A stretch of DNA of 8,631 nucleotides, from contig JACPVK010000253.1 of assembly GCA_016191795.1 (NCBI GenBank), forward strand, positions 1 to 8,631, in the 5' to 3' direction. Below are positions 1-6,743 of the stretch, in pieces. The notes below the pieces were generated by a model. The model was not told where the DNA came from. It made no database searches and saw nothing but the letters and a program-made list of their open reading frames with translations. Numbering within the stretch: the first letter of the stretch is position 1; the number at the start of each line of letters is the position of its first letter. The translations under genes and the position numbers were made by a program. The DNA comes from Gammaproteobacteria bacterium (GTDB lineage: Bacteria; Pseudomonadota; Gammaproteobacteria; SZUA-229).

Positions 1-127
1 AGGCTCGTATGAGATATGGCATTATTTGCTGATGATTAACAGCCATGTATAGCAGTGTGGATATAGAACGATACTTATATAATGTATTGCTATGATTGGT
101 CAGCATTTTGAATTTATGTCTTGCCAT
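1..127 (-). CDS. 5' end of an unidentified protein, cut by the window edge
   Basis: An open minus-strand frame starts with ATG at 127 and stays open for 42 codons to the left edge. The start is supported by an AAGGA ribosome binding site seven bases upstream (about 135-139), the best-spaced one in this part of the window. The visible N-terminus begins MARHKFKMLTNHSNTLYKYR. It is basic, has no signal peptide or membrane segment, and I do not recognise the family. The region upstream is very AT-rich, as expected for a promoter, but I cannot place clear -35/-10 boxes. The reading frame and ribosome binding site argue that it is real; function is unknown. Confidence 0.55.
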   Translation of the reverse strand, partial: MARHKFKMLTNHSNTLYKYRSISTLLYMAVNHQQIMPYLIRA

Positions 128-227
128 TTTTAAATCCTTAAATAAATGCCATGAAATAACTTAAAATTAACTAAGTAACCCCTGATTAAGTAACGCAATA
201 ACAATAAGAATAACAATAACAGTTATT

Positions 228-307
228 CCGTCTTTCCCGAATGCTTTTGTCGGGAATCTCAGCGATATTTCACGGAGATTTCCGGCAAAAGCATTCGGGA
301 ATGACGA
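228..307. repeat. Stem-loop repeat with 33-bp imperfect inverted arms
   Basis: The arm at 228-260 pairs with 275-307 around a 14-base loop (261-274). About 29 of 33 positions match, including an uninterrupted TTCCCGAATGCTTTTG core at 235-250 against 285-300. The form is that of the proteobacterial stem-loop repeats carrying an ATTCCCGAATG...TTTTG core. It lies between the left-edge gene and the end of the gene at 397-801, so it could fold in a read-through transcript, but there is no U-run beside it and I do not call it a terminator. The rest of 128-396 shows only AT-rich sequence with short AATAAC-like direct repeats at about 194-222. Confidence 0.8.
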
Positions 308-396
308 TAAAATATTTGTGTAGCTACTTGTTCAGAGGTTGCCTAAATAAAAACCAGTCATTTAGCTATGCCACTAATAATTTATTGTGTGTAGTA

Positions 397-801
397 TTAT
401 TCATCCCAAAAGTTATTCAGGCTATGCCACCACTTTGCACTTTCCGGATGCAGATATTTAGCAAATATTTCCGGGTCGATATGGCTGTTACGCCAGGAAT
501 TTTGAATATTTTCCAGTAAACCGACACTGGCGGCTTCCTTCACATAAGGCGATCCATTGACATGCAGGTTTTCAATAACCGTTGCAACGGCGGGAAATTC
601 GTCAATGGTGTCAAGTATATAAAGCTCACGCAGGTGTCGTGCAAATTCACCCAGCGATATATATAGCTGGGCTGAGTCAGAACGTTTAACCGACGCTTCC
701 CAGGTGTCCCTGAATGATGGGCAGGCATTGAGTAACAATGGCATAACCTGGTGCTGTTCAATAGTCATTGGGTGTGAGGCAACAGGTGATGAACGAATCA
801 T
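397..801 (-). CDS. Small conserved protein resembling DUF7674
   Basis: This is a soluble protein of 134 residues at most, with no signal peptide or membrane segment. From memory its pattern matches a family labelled DUF7674: ACPSF near residue 26, LYISLGEFARHL at 46-57, DEFPAVATVIENLHVNG at 67-83, YVKEAASVGLLENIQN at 86-101, and a closing PESAKWWHSLNNFW at 119-132. The role of that family is not known to me, and no catalytic motif is visible. The family pattern begins near residue 20, so the ATG at residue 12 may be the true start; neither ATG has a convincing ribosome binding site. It is last in the four-gene run with the MAPEG, deacylase and YjdM genes, 42 bases after yjdM. The gene is secure, the family name moderately so, and the function unknown. 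Confidence 0.75.
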   Translation of the reverse strand: MIRSSPVASHPMTIEQHQVMPLLLNACPSFRDTWEASVKRSDSAQLYISLGEFARHLRELYILDTIDEFPAVATVIENLHVNGSPYVKEAASVGLLENIQNSWRNSHIDPEIFAKYLHPESAKWWHSLNNFWDE

Positions 802-843
802 GGCGGGTATTTTCTGGATATTTAACAGATAAAGGATAATGCA

Positions 844-1185
844 TTAGACTTTCCTGACGAATTCAGATTTCAGTTTCATCGCACCGATGCCATCGATTTT
901 ACAATCAATGTCGTGGTCTGCGTCAACCAGGCGAATATTTTTAACTTTGGTGCCAACCTTTACCACCAGAGATGAACCTTTTACCTTCAGGTCTTTAATA
1001 ACGATGATTGAGTCTCCGTCGTGTAAAACAGTGCCATGAGCATCCTTGATGACACGCGTGCTGTCGGCTGTTTCGCCGGCAGAGTCTGTGGACCATTCAT
1101 GGGCACACTCCGGACAAATATAAAGGCTGCCATCTTTATAGGTAAAGGCCGAATTGCATTGGGGGCAGGGGGGCAAATCGCTCAT
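844..1185 (-). CDS. yjdM: YjdM/PhnA-type zinc-ribbon protein
   Basis: The 113 residues run collinear with E. coli YjdM (formerly PhnA). An N-terminal zinc ribbon (residues 5-31) has CPQC at 7-10 and CPEC at 24-27. A C-terminal beta domain (about 45-113) contains DLKVKGSS at 65-72, VGTKVKNIRLV at 77-87 and DIDCKIDG at 92-99. The ribbon presumably binds one zinc ion. The old name links it to alkylphosphonate use, but YjdM lies outside the core C-P lyase genes and its biochemical role is unsettled; no phosphonate genes are seen here. The start has an AGGAAA ribosome binding site about six bases upstream. It sits 39 bases after the deacylase gene and 42 before the DUF7674-like gene, so is probably co-transcribed with them. 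Family identification is very secure. Confidence 0.95.
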   Translation of the reverse strand: MSDLPPCPQCNSAFTYKDGSLYICPECAHEWSTDSAGETADSTRVIKDAHGTVLHDGDSIIVIKDLKVKGSSLVVKVGTKVKNIRLVDADHDIDCKIDGIGAMKLKSEFVRKV

Positions 1186-1224
1186 GTTGTTTCCTGTTGA
1201 TAAAACCGTATTTTATTTGTTCGG

Positions 1225-2184
1225 TTAGTAATTAGTCAGCTTTATAACTGACTTTGCCAGCTCGGCAATAAACTGATACGAAGTTCTGGTATAGCCACCG
1301 CTGGTCATGATGACTGACGGCATTAATCGATTGGTCAGTTCTTCCAGCACAATACAATCACGCCGCAATACGCCATGGTAACTGACACTTAGCTTGCCAA
1401 GGCGGTCATTTTCAAAAATATCATTGCCGGCATTGTAGAAGACCAGTTTGGCATCTTTGTGTTCATCGAGAAACTTCGGTAACAGGCTGGAGAGTATATC
1501 CAGATATTGTTCATCCCGGGTACCGGCTTTCAGGGGAATTATATAAGGATGCTGGTTTGCTGAATCTTCAAAATATCCGGGATAGGTTTGAAAATTATAC
1601 ATATCAAATATGTGTACGTCAGGGTCCTTGCCCATGAAGGCATAGAATCCATTGCCACGGTGCGCATCCAGATCAATCATTAATATCTTGTCGTGAGGTT
1701 GTAACAGGCCTTTTTGACGGCAGTTGGTAATACTCAATGCCGCATCACCAAAAAAGCAAAAGCCATCGCCGTGATCAGGATAGGCGTGATGATATCCACC
1801 TGCAAAGTTCATGGCGACGGATTTGTTGTGTAAAGCTGTCTCGGCTGCCAGGACAGTCCCCGCGCAAGCCATTCTCATAGGATGGAGTAATTTTCGCTGG
1901 AGCAGATAATTCGGTAGATACTGGATAAGTTTAATTTCCATGATTTGGGATACGGTTGCTGATTGTTGCAAGGCTGACAGATAAGCCGGACTATGAATCG
2001 CCAGTAATAATTCGTTGCTAACGGGTGTTGATGGATTGAGCAATAGATTCTGCGCTTTTCCCCTGAACGCTTTGTTGACAATATGCCACGCCTTACTAAA
2101 TTTCCAGCCGTCGAAAGGATGAAATCTGTTCAGGCCCCAGAACGAGATATCATAGTCTTTGGTGTAAATTAAATGTGAAAGCAT
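1225..2184 (-). CDS. Class IV (HDAC11-like) histone-deacetylase-family deacylase
   Basis: This zinc-dependent deacylase of the arginase/deacetylase fold has 319 residues and is essentially one catalytic domain. Markers of the HDAC11 branch are GLNRFHPFDGWKFSKA at 17-32 and LPNYLLQRKLLHPMR at 90-104. The active site is complete: the His pair H132-H133 in GGYHHA, zinc ligands D173 and H175 in DLDAHRGNG and D255 in YNAGNDIFENDRLG, and the transition-state tyrosine Y298 in TSGGY. Human HDAC11 removes long-chain acyl groups from lysine; whether this enzyme prefers acetyl or longer acyl groups, and on what target, cannot be read from sequence. No signal peptide is seen, so it is probably cytoplasmic. 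There is no good ribosome binding site, but the N-terminus aligns with the family from residue 6 and translation may be coupled to the MAPEG gene ending 37 bases upstream. Confidence 0.95.
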   Translation of the reverse strand: MLSHLIYTKDYDISFWGLNRFHPFDGWKFSKAWHIVNKAFRGKAQNLLLNPSTPVSNELLLAIHSPAYLSALQQSATVSQIMEIKLIQYLPNYLLQRKLLHPMRMACAGTVLAAETALHNKSVAMNFAGGYHHAYPDHGDGFCFFGDAALSITNCRQKGLLQPHDKILMIDLDAHRGNGFYAFMGKDPDVHIFDMYNFQTYPGYFEDSANQHPYIIPLKAGTRDEQYLDILSSLLPKFLDEHKDAKLVFYNAGNDIFENDRLGKLSVSYHGVLRRDCIVLEELTNRLMPSVIMTSGGYTRTSYQFIAELAKSVIKLTNY

Positions 2185-2221
2185 TATGCGTGAATGAAGT
2201 TCTTACTATGAGTGCTATACA

Positions 2222-2620
2222 TTATTTCAGCCATATCAATATTTGATTGTATGGCAGATAGATAATATTGAATATTGCCAGTGCAACGAGAGTATAAAGG
2301 GTTATTTGCATGCCCAGTACGCGCTGTTTTAACCGTGTATTGATAAGCCCTGCGGCGTGTATGACTCGGCCGCAGATAAAGGTAATGCCCAGGGCATGAA
2401 CCAGCCACAGGCTGGCGTTATTATATTCAAGCGCAACCAGTAGTAATAATGTAACAGGTATGTATTCCACGGCATTGAGCTGGGTTGCTATGGCTATTCT
2501 CAGTTCTTCAATATTGCCGTCACCCAGACTCACGCGGTGTTTTCTGCGCAGGTTGATGACTTTCATGGATAGCCAGAAAATGAGAAAGGCTGATAGCGAG
2601 ATGTAAAGTGCACTTGTCAT
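2222..2620 (-). CDS. MAPEG-family integral membrane protein
   Basis: The 132 residues form four predicted membrane helices (about 5-24, 50-68, 70-90, 104-124), the usual architecture and length of bacterial MAPEG proteins such as YecN. The family signature is present in altered form: R41, N49 and E52 in RIAIATQLNAVEY, then E65, and the later GRVIHAAGL at 84-92. The usual RAH triplet before the Asn is replaced by IAT. Eukaryotic MAPEG members are glutathione transferases or eicosanoid enzymes; most bacterial ones have no established substrate, so a detoxification role is only a possibility. A clear GAGGAAAATAA ribosome binding site precedes the ATG. It is first in the four-gene run. A TTGACA at 2682-2687 near the MITE edge could be a -35 box, but no good -10 box follows. 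Confidence 0.9.
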   Translation of the reverse strand: MTSALYISLSAFLIFWLSMKVINLRRKHRVSLGDGNIEELRIAIATQLNAVEYIPVTLLLLVALEYNNASLWLVHALGITFICGRVIHAAGLINTRLKQRVLGMQITLYTLVALAIFNIIYLPYNQILIWLK

Positions 2621-2688
2621 TTATTTTCCTCGAGTGGTTTCAGGTAATGGTTGTGAATGTCAGGCCTGATTGAATGCTGATTGTCAAT

Positions 2689-2899
2689 TAACAGCCTGTT
2701 GAAAAACTCAAAATCTAAATATTTCACGCGAAGGCGCGAAGAAAGCTCGATGCAGGGTAAAAACCAAGACCCGACGCAACAGGTGTGCGTTTAAGCTCGA
2801 TTGCTGCCATTCCTTTACCCTCCTGCCTGACTTCATATCCTTCGCGTCTTCGCGTGCGAACTTTTCTATCCCGTTTGGTTATTTTTCAACAAGCAGTTA
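2689..2899. mobile_element. MITE-like element with 19-bp terminal inverted repeats
   Basis: The ends TTAACAGCCTGTTGAAAAA (2689-2707 region) and, inverted, TTAACTGCTTGTTGAAAAA (2881-2900 region) match with two differences. TTAA lies at both borders and may include a target duplication. A second inverted pair of 17 bases with one mismatch sits inside at 2725-2741 and 2840-2856 (CACGCGAAGGCGCGAAG type). The element is about 211 bp and I find no convincing reading frame, so it would depend on a transposase supplied elsewhere. It occupies most of the gene-free stretch 2621-2932 between the glycosyltransferase stop and the MAPEG start. Transcripts crossing it would fold strongly, which may separate the two gene groups. 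The parent IS family cannot be named from the sequence alone. Confidence 0.8.
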
Positions 2900-2932
2900 A
2901 ATTGAATATCTGGCATGACAAGCTAAGAGAAT

Positions 2933-4060
2933 CTAGATTCGTATAATAAAACGTACCAGTCCAACCAGTACTGCCGCATTCATGGAGACATACCAGATGG
3001 CCAGTTTGATGAATGCTGGTGTGTCCGAATAATCGCGCAAGAACCAGCCAGCCAGGGCAAGAATATAAAACACCAGTTGCAAGGCCATGATGAGTATCAT
3101 AACCGGATCTTCCAGTAACCAGAAGGGAATAAGAAATAACGCTATTAATAAAAATGGAATAAACAGCCTGAGTGTTTTGTGCGAGTGATAGCTAAAGGTA
3201 AACCAGGATTTAAATGAAAACAGTTGACGCCATTCTCGAAACAGGGTCTGGAATCCAGCTCTGGCCATGGTAACGCGTTCGTGAAAACTGTTTTTCATAT
3301 CTCGTGAAGAATCCATTAACGATAGCGCTTCATCTTCCAGAATCACACGATAGCCCTGCTCAATCAGTTTGAATGTAATGGCCGAATCAAAATTAATATA
3401 ACCCTTGTCAATGGTCTGGTAGAGCGATTTACGAATAGCCAGCAGCTCGCCGGCGGCGCCCGTAATGGAGCCCAGGCGACTCTCGGCATTTTTTATAAAG
3501 GTTTCATATTTCCAGTACAGGTTGTCACCTACGCTGGCCTGGCTGGATTTGCTGGTATAGAGAGAACGTACACCACTGACTGCCCCCACGGCCGGATCTT
3601 TAAAATGCCGCGCCAGATTTCTGACTGCCATATCATTCAGTTCATTTCGCACATCCGAGAAAATAATAATGTTGGTTTTCGCCAGTTTGGCTCCCAGATC
3701 CAGCGCATGGTAAGTGTTATCAATACCGCGTTTGCAGAAGTTGATGATGTGGTGTTTTTTGTATTCGGTAAGCAAGGCCTGAACGGCGGTATCGTTCTTG
3801 TCGGATATGGTCAGTAAGATTAATTTTTTTTCCGGATACGACAGTCGCAGCGTGTTTCTGATTTTGGTCCTGATGGTGGCGACATCACCTAACGCAGGAA
3901 TGATAAGGCAGACTGAAGGCAGGTCATCATCTCGGGTGTAGCAGTCATACTTTAGCTCACGAAATCGGGAGAGCACAAACACCAGCAGGGGATACAGCAG
4001 GTAATTATAGATAACCAGAAACAGCGACAGCCAGAACAGTACATACAATAACGTAGTCAT
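2933..4060 (-). CDS. Membrane-anchored family 2 (GT-A) glycosyltransferase
   Basis: The 375 residues comprise an N-terminal membrane helix (about 4-30), a GT2 catalytic domain (about 47-275) and C-terminal membrane helices (about 297-315, 319-340, 350-373). This layout is that of processive or polysaccharide-assembly GT2 enzymes that use nucleotide sugars at the inner membrane. Recognisable parts are PSVCLIIPALGD at 48-59, IIFSDVRNE at 132-140 in the DXD position, DPAVGAVSG at 155-163, GAAGELLAIRKSLY at 201-214 and ERVTMARAG at 261-269. Several motifs depart from the norm: SDKNDT replaces the common SDGSTD, the RxGK loop reads RGIDNTYHA, and the acceptor-side DD pair reads FDS (224-226). Sugar and product are unknown. 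The start is backed by an AGGAAG ribosome binding site. It is last in the regulator-membrane protein-lipoprotein run, after a 128-base gap. Confidence 0.88.
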   Translation of the reverse strand: MTTLLYVLFWLSLFLVIYNYLLYPLLVFVLSRFRELKYDCYTRDDDLPSVCLIIPALGDVATIRTKIRNTLRLSYPEKKLILLTISDKNDTAVQALLTEYKKHHIINFCKRGIDNTYHALDLGAKLAKTNIIIFSDVRNELNDMAVRNLARHFKDPAVGAVSGVRSLYTSKSSQASVGDNLYWKYETFIKNAESRLGSITGAAGELLAIRKSLYQTIDKGYINFDSAITFKLIEQGYRVILEDEALSLMDSSRDMKNSFHERVTMARAGFQTLFREWRQLFSFKSWFTFSYHSHKTLRLFIPFLLIALFLIPFWLLEDPVMILIMALQLVFYILALAGWFLRDYSDTPAFIKLAIWYVSMNAAVLVGLVRFIIRI

Positions 4061-4142
4061 AACGCTTCCTGATGAGTCCCGGTGCGGGCTGATAGCCGCT
4101 GGTAACCCCGGGATGTGGGGGTGTATTTGTTAGTCGCGTAGC

Positions 4143-4172
4143 ATACTACCTTGCGGACAGTCAGGATGTGAA
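4143..4172 (-). promoter_or_regulatory. Candidate promoter for the glycosyltransferase gene
   Basis: On the minus strand, TTCACA (4172-4167) and TAGTAT (4148-4143) lie 18 bases apart in the 128-base gap between the lipoprotein and glycosyltransferase genes. They match the sigma-70 boxes at five of six and four of six positions. The site lies about 80 bases before the start codon. If real, it would let the glycosyltransferase be expressed apart from the upstream genes. This is a motif match only. Confidence 0.3.
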
Positions 4173-4188
4173 TATTATCTGCATTTTT

Positions 4189-4509
4189 TTATGTTGATTT
4201 GTCCTCACCGGCTGCGGGTTTGTTCAAAAAATAGGGGTTGCCATCGGGGTCAACAAGGCAGGCATAAAAGGCAGAGGTAAATCTGTCGAGTTCTGCCTGG
4301 TTATCCTGGTCCTTCACATACTTGTACCAGTCGCTTTTTTCCATGCACGCCCTGGTCTGATCTTTAACGGCGGCTATACATGCCTCGTCCTCGCCGCATA
4401 AATCTGTTAACTGGTATTCGAGCGTTTTTCGAAAGGCAAATTCCTCCATCTGTTTTTCACTGCATGCGGACAAAACAACAACCAGAATTAACAACGATAG
4501 TATTTTCAT
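4189..4509 (-). CDS. Small predicted lipoprotein with four extra cysteines
   Basis: The 106-residue precursor has a basic start (MK), a hydrophobic stretch (3-13) and a lipobox LSAC with the acylated cysteine at residue 16. The mature protein therefore has about 91 residues anchored to the inner or outer membrane. Serine, not aspartate, follows the cysteine, which favours sorting to the outer membrane under the E. coli rule. The mature part is acidic and helical-looking, with cysteines at 38, 44, 55 and 84 that could form two disulfides in the periplasm. No family is recognised. An AAGGAAG ribosome binding site lies close to the ATG. It is 51 bases after the membrane protein gene, so the two are probably co-transcribed. 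Being a lipoprotein is well supported; the role is unknown. Confidence 0.85.
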   Translation of the reverse strand: MKILSLLILVVVLSACSEKQMEEFAFRKTLEYQLTDLCGEDEACIAAVKDQTRACMEKSDWYKYVKDQDNQAELDRFTSAFYACLVDPDGNPYFLNKPAAGEDKST

Positions 4510-4560
4510 GGGCTTCCTTTATTCGGTATGTTCTTGCTCAATATACGATATGTCTGGACA

Positions 4561-5016
4561 CTAGATGGCAAGGAAATAGGCAATCAGAAAAATAATTCCC
4601 AGCAGGAGTAACAGAAACAGTATGGAAATGCCAAAGGCATTCCAGTTGGAGTGCATTTTTCCATGGTTAGTCATGTGTGACGCAATATCATAAGCAAACC
4701 ATTTTTTTGAAAATTGCACCATGATCATGGTCTGCACTATGCCAGCCGCGATCCCGGGTAGGTTGAAGCGTGCTGGCAGGGTATATGAAACTATAACGAG
4801 GAGTGCAGATGCCGTTACGGTGGTAATCATGACATTCCTGGCTTCGTGATGTCTACCCAGTGCCTTCAGGTTATAGGCAGCCAGGTAACCACCGGCTATC
4901 AAAGATCCAAAAAACGTGGCAATACCAACGCCGGATATTTTATATAACGCGAGCTGGTTACCTGATGTAGCAGGCTGTACCAGTTCTGCATCCGGTGTTT
5001 TGTAAATGTTATTCAT
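4561..5016 (-). CDS. Unidentified four-helix membrane protein
   Basis: The 151 residues begin with a short polar segment, MNNIYKTPDAELV, which resembles the NPYxAPxA-type leaders of many small gammaproteobacterial membrane proteins. Predicted helices are at about 29-49, 61-80, 84-102 and 126-150, with a positively charged and histidine-containing stretch (103-125) between the last two. No catalytic or transport motif is visible and the family is not recognised. The ribosome binding site is weak (GAG about nine bases upstream). The gene follows the response regulator by 47 bases and precedes the lipoprotein by 51, so the three probably share a transcript. Confidence 0.8.
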   Translation of the reverse strand: MNNIYKTPDAELVQPATSGNQLALYKISGVGIATFFGSLIAGGYLAAYNLKALGRHHEARNVMITTVTASALLVIVSYTLPARFNLPGIAAGIVQTMIMVQFSKKWFAYDIASHMTNHGKMHSNWNAFGISILFLLLLLGIIFLIAYFLAI

Positions 5017-5063
5017 GCGTCGCTCAAATGAGGTTGTTTGCTGTTTCTTATGATTGATGGTGG

Positions 5064-5423
5064 TCAGGTATTGCCGAGATATTTGGTAACCGTATCCAGG
5101 AATATTTTTGGGCTGTAACGGTTTTTCAGAAAAGTCTGTTTAACATTCAGCATGGTGTTGGCAATCTCATGTGCTGAAAAAACAATAATGGGTATGGATG
5201 GATCCTGTTTGGCCAGCTGGCCTATGAGCTCGGACCCGGAGCCGTCGGGTAAGGTGAAATCAATAATGATCAGATCATAACGAGTTTCTTTAACCCGGGC
5301 CTGTGCATCCCTGAGTGTGCTGACTGAAGTAACCCTAGCGAGGCCGGAGATCAGGGTGCTGATATATTTCTGGACTGATACATCATCTTCTACATGAAGA
5401 ATGTGCTTTGGGTTCTCGTTCAT
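5064..5423 (-). CDS. Single-domain (CheY-like) response regulator
   Basis: The 119 residues make one receiver domain with no output domain. The expected residues are present: an acidic cluster E12-D13-D14, phospho-acceptor D55 in LIIIDFTLPDGSG, the switch serine S83 in VFSA, and the conserved lysine K100 in FLKNRYSP, where the usual Pro after Lys is Asn. It should accept phosphate from a histidine kinase or phosphotransfer protein and act through a protein partner, as CheY or Spo0F do. No kinase gene is in the window, so the partner lies elsewhere. An AAAGGA ribosome binding site precedes the ATG. It appears to be first gene of a run continuing into the membrane protein (47-base gap), the lipoprotein and the glycosyltransferase. 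Confidence 0.93.
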   Translation of the reverse strand: MNENPKHILHVEDDVSVQKYISTLISGLARVTSVSTLRDAQARVKETRYDLIIIDFTLPDGSGSELIGQLAKQDPSIPIIVFSAHEIANTMLNVKQTFLKNRYSPKIFLDTVTKYLGNT

Positions 5424-5454
5424 AAACAGGTCCTTTTAGAGGCGGATCTATGGA

Positions 5455-5613
5455 TTAATATAGTTTAGATATGCCTAATAGGTAAGTTAACTTGCCAGGG
5501 TAAAGGGTTGGCCCAGTTTTAAGGAGCCTGATCAAATTATGTCCAGCGGCATGGCGGCCGGAATTTTCCAGCGCCGCGTTAACATAGGACGATTTGTACC
5601 CTATGAAAAAGCG
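5455..5613 (-). other. Open frame without start codon in the gap 5424-5708
   Basis: A minus-strand frame is open for 52 codons between a TGA (5616-5614) and a TAA (5457-5455) but has no ATG, GTG or TTG that would use most of it. The translation looks protein-like, containing YVNAALENSGRHAAGHNLI and LLKTGPTLYPGKLTY. It may be a gene remnant or part of a dispersed repeat that happens to stay open. A 27-codon plus-strand ORF (5539-5622) over the same bases has an AAGGAG at 5521-5526, but the spacing of 12 is long and I give it little weight. Nothing else is recognisable in this 285-base gap. Confidence 0.3.
5457..5496 (-). promoter_or_regulatory. Candidate promoter with overlapping palindrome, upstream of the response regulator
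   Basis: A 16-base palindrome GGTAAGTTAACTTGCC spans 5481-5496; seven of its eight arm positions pair as Watson-Crick and the other as G-T. On the minus strand it overlaps a weak -35-like TTACCT (5485-5480) that lies 17 bases from a good -10-like TATATT (5462-5457), 34 bases before the regulator's ATG. The arrangement would suit a dimeric repressor operator. It rests on motif matching only, and the -35 box is poor. Confidence 0.3.
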
Positions 5614-5708
5614 TCAGCTTAAAGGCCGACCGACAGGAATATCGCTGCTTTTGTAGGTTCGACTTCAGTCAACGGTTTTGCCGTGAGCAATTTGATGAAA
5701 AATTCAGG

Positions 5709-6716
5709 CTAACGGGTGATCTGGCCAGTACTGGCTGGAAGAGATACGGGGATGATGTGTGTTTTATGCTCGTCAATCAGTGCCACCCGATTGATATCAT
5801 TACGTACTTGCGGATTAAACTGGTTCCAGTGCGTGGCAGACCGTTGTATTACCAATGCCGAGTCTGTCCCGACTCTATCGATTTGGAGCGCCTGGTACTG
5901 TTTTAAGGCGCTACAGTAATATTCATTACAAATGTCGGAGCGTAATTCTCTGGGTAAGGCGCAACCGGTTGCCGTCTGATTAATACAGGAGTCTTCAATG
6001 GTTTCTGTATGAATATGAGACAGGTATTTATCGACCAGGGCTTGCTGTGTCATGGCTGGAAAATTATCCATATAACGTCGCATGGTAATCACAGACAGAT
6101 AGGCGTGCTCCTTGCCAGATGCGCAGCAACCACCTCGGCACAGGTTGCATACCTTGTCACTGATGGTGTGTAACGCGGGGTATTTCGCGAATTGCTGTTC
6201 AAGTTTTGCCAGTTTTTCGTGCGCCACATAATGCTGATCCTGTACCACGTCAGTCGCACAGGTATAGTCGGCAGCCTGTTTGATGATGTTAGTCAGGTGT
6301 TGCGTATATTCAGCCAGTCGTTCGTTCTGGAGCGGGGTCAATTGTGTCATCCCGGATGGAATGACCAGCATGTGTAGATTATTTTTGTTCAGTGCCGGAT
6401 GATTGTCTAACACGGATCGCAGAACCTGTTTGTGTTCTTTATTTTCGCGTGCAGTAACTTCCTCAATGTGTTTTTTCTGTTTGGCCTCCCGGTTAATGCG
6501 CTCTGCATGCAGCTTTCTCTGAAACGCGATATGCGCCTTAAACAAGGCCGGATTCATGGATTTTTTATGGCCCAGGTTCTTGCGACAATCAAATGCACGG
6601 CAAACCGGGTATTCGGGATCGGTAATTAATAATGTATCGGGATGATTGATAGCGCAGCCGCAGATTTCGCACGTGATTTGCGAAGTGGATTGGTGTGCTG
6701 TTAATCCTTTAGTCAT
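5709..6716 (-). CDS. Cysteine-rich protein with N-terminal cysteine cluster and C-terminal YkgJ-like cluster
   Basis: The 335 residues fall into three parts. Residues 16-44 hold CEICGC (C16, C19, C21) and C39 and C44, resembling a small treble-clef or zinc-ribbon site. Residues 60-100 are rich in Lys, Glu, Arg and His and probably form a long helix or coiled coil. Residues 188-270 hold CNLCRGGCC (C190, C193, C197, C198), then C244, C252, and RSDICNEYYC with C263 and C268. The last part follows the order of the YkgJ-type Fe/Zn cluster family (CxxCxxCC ... C ... C ... C), but with CxxCxxxCC, one residue longer. It has no signal peptide, so is probably cytoplasmic. It likely binds metal; its activity is unknown. 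The start has no good ribosome binding site. It is transcribed alone, with an unoccupied gap on each side. Confidence 0.85.
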   Translation of the reverse strand: MTKGLTAHQSTSQITCEICGCAINHPDTLLITDPEYPVCRAFDCRKNLGHKKSMNPALFKAHIAFQRKLHAERINREAKQKKHIEEVTARENKEHKQVLRSVLDNHPALNKNNLHMLVIPSGMTQLTPLQNERLAEYTQHLTNIIKQAADYTCATDVVQDQHYVAHEKLAKLEQQFAKYPALHTISDKVCNLCRGGCCASGKEHAYLSVITMRRYMDNFPAMTQQALVDKYLSHIHTETIEDSCINQTATGCALPRELRSDICNEYYCSALKQYQALQIDRVGTDSALVIQRSATHWNQFNPQVRNDINRVALIDEHKTHIIPVSLPASTGQITR

Positions 6717-6743
6717 GGGCGTCTAGTGTAACCCGGCTTGTCA

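Noticed and set aside
241..519. Plus-strand open frame of 92 codons
   Set aside because: It begins inside the stem-loop repeat and runs antisense into the DUF7674-like gene; no ribosome binding site.
1875..2408. Minus-strand open frames overlapping the deacylase and MAPEG genes
   Set aside because: Out-of-frame shadows of genes with clear family matches.
5641..5690. Terminator at AACGGTTTTGCCGT after the cysteine-rich gene
   Set aside because: Only about four base pairs and no U-run.
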